Shown piece after piece: positions 42,961 through 47,162 of a DNA stretch of 47,162 nucleotides. Position 1 is the first letter of the stretch; each line of letters opens with the position of its first letter. The DNA comes from Lentisphaerae bacterium GWF2_50_93 (GTDB lineage: Bacteria; Verrucomicrobiota; Lentisphaeria; Victivallales; GWF2-50-93): contig MHBI01000024.1 of the NCBI GenBank assembly GCA_001804815.1, forward strand, positions 1 to 47,162. Reading direction: 5' to 3'. Position numbers and translations under genes: made by a program. The notes under the pieces were generated by a model. That model saw only the letters and a list, made by a program, of their open reading frames with translations, did no database searches and was not told the origin of the DNA.

Positions 42961-43860
42961 CTATGCTTTTTCACTGAAGACGATGCAGACATCCATTTCC
43001 GACTGCTCAGCTAGCTTTATCTTCCTGATGATCTCATCCCTGACGCCGCTCAGCGTTTTATTGTCCTGATCCCCTGGCGCATTGAAGCATACGGTGAGAA
43101 ACAGGCGCCTGCCAGCCTTGCGGAGACGCATCCATTCAACGGATTCAAGGCCGTGCTCCTTGCAGATTCCTTCCAGAAAACCGGCAATACGGCCCCTGAT
43201 ATCGTCCGCAGGGCAAGCGTCAATCATGTCCTTGAAGCTTCCCCAGATTATCCTGGCCGGTTGTGATATCAGGAAAAATGAAATAAGTATGCATGTGACA
43301 GGATCGATATAGTTCGTATATTTCTCCCACGTCTCTGATTTGCCTGTAAGCAGTCCAAACCCGAAGGCGAGGCAGATCGCTGCACTGATTATCGCCTCCG
43401 TGACCCAGAGATGGCTGTCGACGAGAAGCACCTCGGATCTCCAGACTCTTCCACAGCGCCTCATGTAGACACCGAAGAAGACGCAGATCAGCATGCTGAT
43501 GAAACTGTAGACTATGATCAGGTAAAGATGCCTGACAGGCTCCGGGTGTATTATGTCCTGGACGCTGGTTAGGATGGTGCATCCGCATAGGCAGAGGATC
43601 AACGTGCCATTCAAGCCGGTCAGGAACGGTTCAAGCTTTGCATATCCAAAATGATATTTGTTGTCTGGCGGGGCATGGATCTTCCTTACCACAAAGACAG
43701 CTGCGATGGATATTATCATGTCGGCGACGCCGTAGAGGCCGTCAAGCAGGAGAGACATCGAATCAGTCAATACCGCGACAGCGACACCAGCAAAGGCAAA
43801 GGCTACGGTAAGAGCCGCAGAAACCTTAAGCAGGAATATTTCTTTTTCTCTGTTGTCCAT
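42961..43860 (-). CDS. cation diffusion facilitator transporter
   Basis: The 299-residue protein has six membrane helices in the CDF pattern and a C-terminal cytoplasmic domain of about 90 residues. CDF proteins export divalent metals such as Zn, Fe or Mn by proton antiport. The helix 2 site has Asp40 and Asp47 but Tyr43 where His or Asp usually sits, and helix 5 has DSHLWVTE, so the metal specificity is unclear. It diverges from the dGTPase gene across only 51 bases. Confidence 0.88.
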   Translation of the reverse strand: MDNREKEIFLLKVSAALTVAFAFAGVAVAVLTDSMSLLLDGLYGVADMIISIAAVFVVRKIHAPPDNKYHFGYAKLEPFLTGLNGTLILCLCGCTILTSVQDIIHPEPVRHLYLIIVYSFISMLICVFFGVYMRRCGRVWRSEVLLVDSHLWVTEAIISAAICLAFGFGLLTGKSETWEKYTNYIDPVTCILISFFLISQPARIIWGSFKDMIDACPADDIRGRIAGFLEGICKEHGLESVEWMRLRKAGRRLFLTVCFNAPGDQDNKTLSGVRDEIIRKIKLAEQSEMDVCIVFSEKA

Positions 43861-43911
43861 ATTGTTATATATGATATAATTCTTCCTTGCAAATACTTTA
43901 GGATGAAAAAC

Positions 43912-45045
43912 ATGATTCGCAAGCTTTCAGACCAATACAGGCACGAAGACAGCGATCTGGCGCCATACGCCACCCATAACATGGCGACGCTGGGCCGCAG
44001 GCATCCGGAGGAGCCGCATCCGTTCAGGACAGATTTCCAGCGCGACCGCGACCGCATCCTCCACAGCCGTTCGTTCCGAAGGCTTGAATACAAGACGCAG
44101 GTCTTCCTGAACGGGACAGGAGATCATCTGCGGACACGGCTGACGCACACAATTGAAGTTGCTGCAATATCAAGGACTCTCGCCCGCGCCCTTTACCTGA
44201 ACGAGGATCTGTCCGAGACTATCGCCCTCGCCCACGACCTTGGACATACGCCTTTCGGCCATTCCGGCGAACGCGCGCTGAACAAGATCATGGAAGCCCA
44301 CGGCGGCTTCGACCATAACCTGCAGGCGTTGCGTATTGTCGACCTTCTCGAACAGAAGTATCCGGAATTCAACGGACTCAACCTCACATGGGAGGTCAGA
44401 ACCGGCCTGATCAAGCACAGGAACGCCTCAACAAAACTGGACGAAAAGAAACTTCCCCTCCACGCATCGCTTGAATCGCAGGTTGCGGATATCGCGGACG
44501 ACCTGACATATTACGGGCACGACATTGATGACGGCCTGGATGCCGGGCTCATCACCGAGGAGATGCTCGACGAGATTGAAATCTGGCGCATCGCAGTTTC
44601 GAAGGCGAAGGAGCGCGGCGCGAAAGGTGGAAAGGAGAGGATGATGTCGTTTACCATCAGATGCCTGATCGACATGATGGTCGGCAATGTAATCATCCAT
44701 TCGGACAACCTTCTGGTCAAAAACAAGATAGCCTCCCCTTCCGATGCGCAGGATTGCAAGACCAGGCTTGTCTCGTTTGAGCCCGGTTTCGAGAAGATGA
44801 CACTGAAGCTGCGTGATTTCCTATACCACAATGTCTACTTCAGCAAGAATGTCACGAACGTGAACGATGAGGCGGTGGAGAAGATGAAGAGTCTTTTCAG
44901 CACTTATATAAAAACACCGTCGCTCATGGGCAGGTTTGCAAAGACAAGGATCGAGAAGGACGGCCTCCACAGGGCGACGGCTGACTACATTGCCGGGATG
45001 ACCGACCGTTTCGCGCATCTCGAGTACGCCAGGTGCTGCAGATGA
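43912..45045 (+). CDS. dGTP triphosphohydrolase-like HD protein
   Basis: The HD-domain enzyme cuts dGTP (or other dNTPs) to nucleoside and triphosphate. The metal site is His79, then His108-Asp109 in AHDLGHTPFGHSGE, typical of dGTPase. From 43912 the protein is 377 residues, matching the shorter, non-E. coli dGTPase class; AGGA lies eight bases upstream. A start at 43903 adds three residues. The longer open frame from 43651 runs into the divergent CDF gene and is not credible. Confidence 0.9.
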   Translation: MIRKLSDQYRHEDSDLAPYATHNMATLGRRHPEEPHPFRTDFQRDRDRILHSRSFRRLEYKTQVFLNGTGDHLRTRLTHTIEVAAISRTLARALYLNEDLSETIALAHDLGHTPFGHSGERALNKIMEAHGGFDHNLQALRIVDLLEQKYPEFNGLNLTWEVRTGLIKHRNASTKLDEKKLPLHASLESQVADIADDLTYYGHDIDDGLDAGLITEEMLDEIEIWRIAVSKAKERGAKGGKERMMSFTIRCLIDMMVGNVIIHSDNLLVKNKIASPSDAQDCKTRLVSFEPGFEKMTLKLRDFLYHNVYFSKNVTNVNDEAVEKMKSLFSTYIKTPSLMGRFAKTRIEKDGLHRATADYIAGMTDRFAHLEYARCCR

Positions 45046-45079
45046 TTTACCTGCTGCCATTCCCTTCAGCAAGTAAATC
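45044..45079 (+). terminator. possible terminator hairpin after dgt
   Basis: GATTTAC-C-TGCTG (45044-45056) pairs with CAGCA-A-GTAAATC (45067-45079), with one mismatch. The stem overlaps the stop codon of the dGTPase gene and no T-run follows, so termination is only possible. Confidence 0.4.
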
Positions 45080-45144
45080 ACAAATATTGAAATTGCATTG
45101 TCATATGTTAGTTTAATAAAGATTAAACAAGAAGGAGTCCCCAT

Positions 45145-45819
45145 ATGAGATTTTATCTTGCAGTGTTCCTGTTCGCGTTGCTTCCAGCAGCACTTTTCTC
45201 GCGTGACATCACGACCTTGTCCGGAACCACGTACAAGGACGTCAAGGTTTTCGACTCGAACCCTAGGGAGCTGACTATATCCTATAAGGACAATGACGAG
45301 ACGGTTTTGAAACCAGTAAGCTTCAAGGATCTTCCGGACGATATTAAGAAGGAATACAAATATGATCCCGTGAAGGCGGAGGCATACGAAAAGGAAATAA
45401 TAGAATTGGGGAGGAAAAAAGCAGTTCATAAAAACAATCAGCAAGAGTCTCCTGTACTTGTGTCACCTGGGGGCATTCCGTTGGCCCCTGCCCCGCTCAA
45501 CCCCGACCAGCTGGGAGGCGGGATTGCTCCCGGAGAAAAAAATGGACCGGCGGAAGGTGCTGCCATTAAACGGGAAGCCATGGAGAATGGACTTGCCCCG
45601 GGAGAACGGGAAGCCGCAGCCGAAGGCAGGGAAATGAAGAAGGAAGCTCTTCAGAATGGACTTGCACCCGGCGAGCTGGATGGCGCAGCAGAAGGAAAGG
45701 CCATTAAACAGAAAGCCATGGAGAATGGACTCCCCCCGGGAGAGCGTGAGGCTGCAGCCGAAGGAAGAGAAATGAAAAAGGAGGCCCTGGGGGGCGGTCG
45801 CGCACCGGGCGAAAAGTAG
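45145..45819 (+). CDS. secreted protein with 23-residue PGE repeats
   Basis: The 224-residue protein has a signal peptide (about 1-19) and an N-terminal segment (about 20-85) of the LSGTTYKDVKV type, a short domain seen in many exported PVC proteins. The C-terminal part (about 128-224) is four 23-residue repeats plus a partial fifth, each with the pattern G-x-A/P-PGE followed by AAEG. Units 1 and 3 resemble each other (LDGAAEGKAIKQKAME-like), as do units 2 and 4 (REAAAEGREMKKEAL), so the true unit is about 46 residues. AAGGAG precedes the ATG. The function is unknown; a charged, helical spacer is likely. Confidence 0.8.
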   Translation: MRFYLAVFLFALLPAALFSRDITTLSGTTYKDVKVFDSNPRELTISYKDNDETVLKPVSFKDLPDDIKKEYKYDPVKAEAYEKEIIELGRKKAVHKNNQQESPVLVSPGGIPLAPAPLNPDQLGGGIAPGEKNGPAEGAAIKREAMENGLAPGEREAAAEGREMKKEALQNGLAPGELDGAAEGKAIKQKAMENGLPPGEREAAAEGREMKKEALGGGRAPGEK

Positions 45820-45876
45820 TCTGCATCCAGCAAGCCAAGACGAATCAAGTGAAATTTAAAACCGGAGGTTTTCTAT

Positions 45877-46653
45877 ATGGCCCTGATAAACTGCGATTTT
45901 TTCTCGGATTCACTTGGACTCTGCTGTTCAATGACAGTCATTCTTCCCCAGAACACACAGAAGCAGATAGGCATGAAAGGTGTCGTAAGGCAGAAGAAGC
46001 ACCCAGTCCTCTATTTGCTGCATGGAATGTCGGACGACCACACTATATGGCTCAGGCGGACATCTATTGAGAGATATGTCTCCGAACTTGGACTGGCGGT
46101 CGTCATGCCTGGAGTCAACCGCAGCTATTACACCGACATGGCATGCGGTCCGAAGTACTGGACATTCATCAGCGAGGAGCTTCCGGAAATAGTGAATTCC
46201 TTCTTTCCGATTTCCGAAAAGCGGGAGGACACTTTTGCTGCAGGTCTTTCAATGGGTGGATATGGCGCATTCAAACTTGCGCTGAGGCAGCCGGAACGGT
46301 TCGCCGCAGCCGCAAGTCTTTCAGGCGCACTCGATGCCGCCTACCTTTATGAGAACTGGCCGGAACGGGGGCAGGAAATGAATGTGATTTTCGGAAAGAA
46401 GATTTCCGGAACGGACAATGACCTGGTGGCTGTTTCTGCGAAACTCGCAAAAAGCAAGGAGCCCAAGCCCATGCTCTTCCAATGCTGCGGCACGGAGGAC
46501 TTCCTGTACAAGGACAACCTGAGGTTCAGGGACCATATAAATTCCCTCGGCGCCTTCAAGTTAAAATACGAAGAAGGACCCGGCACCCACGAATGGGGCT
46601 ACTGGGACACCAACATCCAGAAGGTCCTGAAATGGCTGCCTCTGAAGAAATGA
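45877..46653 (+). CDS. serine esterase of the esterase D / tributyrin esterase family
   Basis: The 258-residue alpha/beta hydrolase has the nucleophile Ser125 in GLSMGG, Asp208 and His238 completing the triad, and the oxyanion segment LLHGMSDD (about 47-54). These match S-formylglutathione hydrolase, esterase D and acetyl-xylan esterase relatives. No signal peptide is seen, so it is cytoplasmic. The substrate is not decided. CCGGAGG lies eight bases before the ATG. It follows the repeat protein after 57 bases and could share its transcript. Confidence 0.88.
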   Translation: MALINCDFFSDSLGLCCSMTVILPQNTQKQIGMKGVVRQKKHPVLYLLHGMSDDHTIWLRRTSIERYVSELGLAVVMPGVNRSYYTDMACGPKYWTFISEELPEIVNSFFPISEKREDTFAAGLSMGGYGAFKLALRQPERFAAAASLSGALDAAYLYENWPERGQEMNVIFGKKISGTDNDLVAVSAKLAKSKEPKPMLFQCCGTEDFLYKDNLRFRDHINSLGAFKLKYEEGPGTHEWGYWDTNIQKVLKWLPLKK

Positions 46654-46884
46654 AATAGAACAATCGACCCGCAGAACAACCGAACAACCGAACAACCGAA
46701 TTACGAATTGCTGGAATCATCAAAGTATTTCTCGTTTTTGAATTCTAGGAATAGAGGAGCGCCGGCGTCTCGCCGGCAATTATCAAGCACCTGGGGTCAA
46801 ACCTGAATGGCCGCTAAGATTAAAAGAAGAGCAAACTAAAGTTTGCCACGTGAGTCACGTTCCACGTGTCAACGTGGTCACGTG
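46654..46884. repeat. spacer with short repeats and hairpins
   Basis: No gene is seen. GAACAACC is repeated three times (46674-46697). GCCGGCG-TCT-CGCCGGC (46761-46777) is a perfect 7-bp hairpin of the REP type. GCAAACT-AA-AGTTTGC (46831-46846) is another. CACGTGA (46847-46853) pairs with TCACGTG (46878-46884) and encloses a 6-bp hairpin CCACGT/ACGTGG (46862-46877), making a CACGTG-rich cruciform. Confidence 0.75.
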
Positions 46885-46885
46885 A

Positions 46886-47162
46886 AACTCCAACATTTGT
46901 CGGCGTGCTGAGGTTGGAGTCCAAGCTTCAGCTTGCGTGTTTGTCTTATACTCGGTCGCGTGAGAATGAAAAGCAAGCTAAAGTTTGAACTCCAGCATTT
47001 GTCGGCGTGCTGAGGTTGGAGTCCAAGCTTCAGCTTGCGTGTTTGTCTTATACTCGGTCGCGTAGAAATGAAGAGCAAACTAAAGTTTGAACTCCAACAT
47101 TTGTCGGCGTGCTGAGGTTGGAGTCCAAGCTTCAGCTTGCGTGTTTGTCTTATGCTCGGTCG
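46886..47162. repeat. 102-bp tandem repeat array, open at window end
   Basis: Three units begin at 46886, 46988 and 47090, a spacing of exactly 102, and the third is cut by the window end. Each holds CTCCAAC/GTTGGAG inverted repeats and a CAAGCT-TC-AGCTTG palindrome, and units 1 and 2 end in an AAAGTTTGA stretch like the hairpin at 46831. Units differ at a few bases. It looks like an amplified dispersed element rather than a gene. Confidence 0.85.

Noticed and set aside
43651..43911. Long N-terminal extension of the dGTPase
   Set aside because: The extension is antisense to the start of the CDF gene; the ATG at 43912 has a good ribosome site and gives the usual length.
46878..47078. 66-codon minus-strand gene inside the end array
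   Set aside because: It is only the tandem DNA repeat read as protein; it has no ribosome site and no conserved feature.
46886..47162. CRISPR array
   Set aside because: The units are joined with no unique spacers and the 102-bp period is far too long for a CRISPR repeat-spacer pattern; no cas gene is present.

Overview
The window reads as a chromosomal segment of an anaerobic bacterium, most plausibly from the Planctomycetes-Verrucomicrobia-Chlamydiae (PVC) group and perhaps Lentisphaerota. This placement is an inference. It rests on a Chlamydia-style long GreA protein (about 700 residues), a very large membrane Ser/Thr kinase, an FHA protein, a ferredoxin-dependent 2-oxoacid oxidoreductase, a HydE-type [FeFe]-hydrogenase maturase, a candidate Re-type citrate synthase, and intergenic spacers full of small hairpin repeats. 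I see no rRNA, tRNA, CRISPR array, phage genes or transposase gene.

Layout. 1-790 is non-coding and packed with repeats, including a MITE-like element with a 10-bp target duplication. 795-1766 is a 2-hydroxyacid dehydrogenase whose Arg codons are all CGN, set among dispersed repeats, so it is probably acquired. 2189-8076 holds a periplasmic C-terminal processing protease, a two-domain polyphosphate:AMP phosphotransferase and a GT39-type membrane glycosyltransferase that ends at the edge of a 280-bp palindromic element (8073-8352). 8528-16512 is a four-gene cluster: membrane Ser/Thr kinase, sigma-54 activator without a DNA-binding domain, small lipoprotein and long GreA. It looks like a signalling/transcription operon and is the most interesting gene cluster here. 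16806-19667 is a one-piece MmeI-like restriction-modification enzyme, one base ahead of hydE. amrS and serC follow on the minus strand.

23108-28679 carries an FHA protein, a 2-oxoacid:ferredoxin oxidoreductase operon (delta, alpha, fused beta-gamma), hisF and malic enzyme. After these come an ABC ATPase, a PHP phosphoesterase with a perfect 17-bp hairpin inside its coding sequence, a 1590-codon secreted mosaic protein (leucine-rich, InlB-like, FN3 and PPC-like modules) and a second GT39 enzyme. 37790-46653 holds hisC, a probable proteasome-fold Ntn hydrolase with Ser in place of Thr1, two unknown membrane proteins, the Re-citrate-synthase-like enzyme, a CDF transporter, a dGTPase, a secreted protein with 23-residue repeats and a serine esterase. 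The window ends inside a 102-bp tandem repeat array.

How the parts fit: the metabolic genes describe ferredoxin-based anaerobic carbon metabolism (oxoacid oxidoreductase, malic enzyme, citrate synthase candidate, hydrogenase maturation) with amino-acid synthesis (serC, hisC, hisF). The kinase, activator and GreA genes suggest envelope-to-transcription signalling. The hairpin repeats show an active history of small non-autonomous elements. All calls come from reading the sequence by eye; no database search was run.
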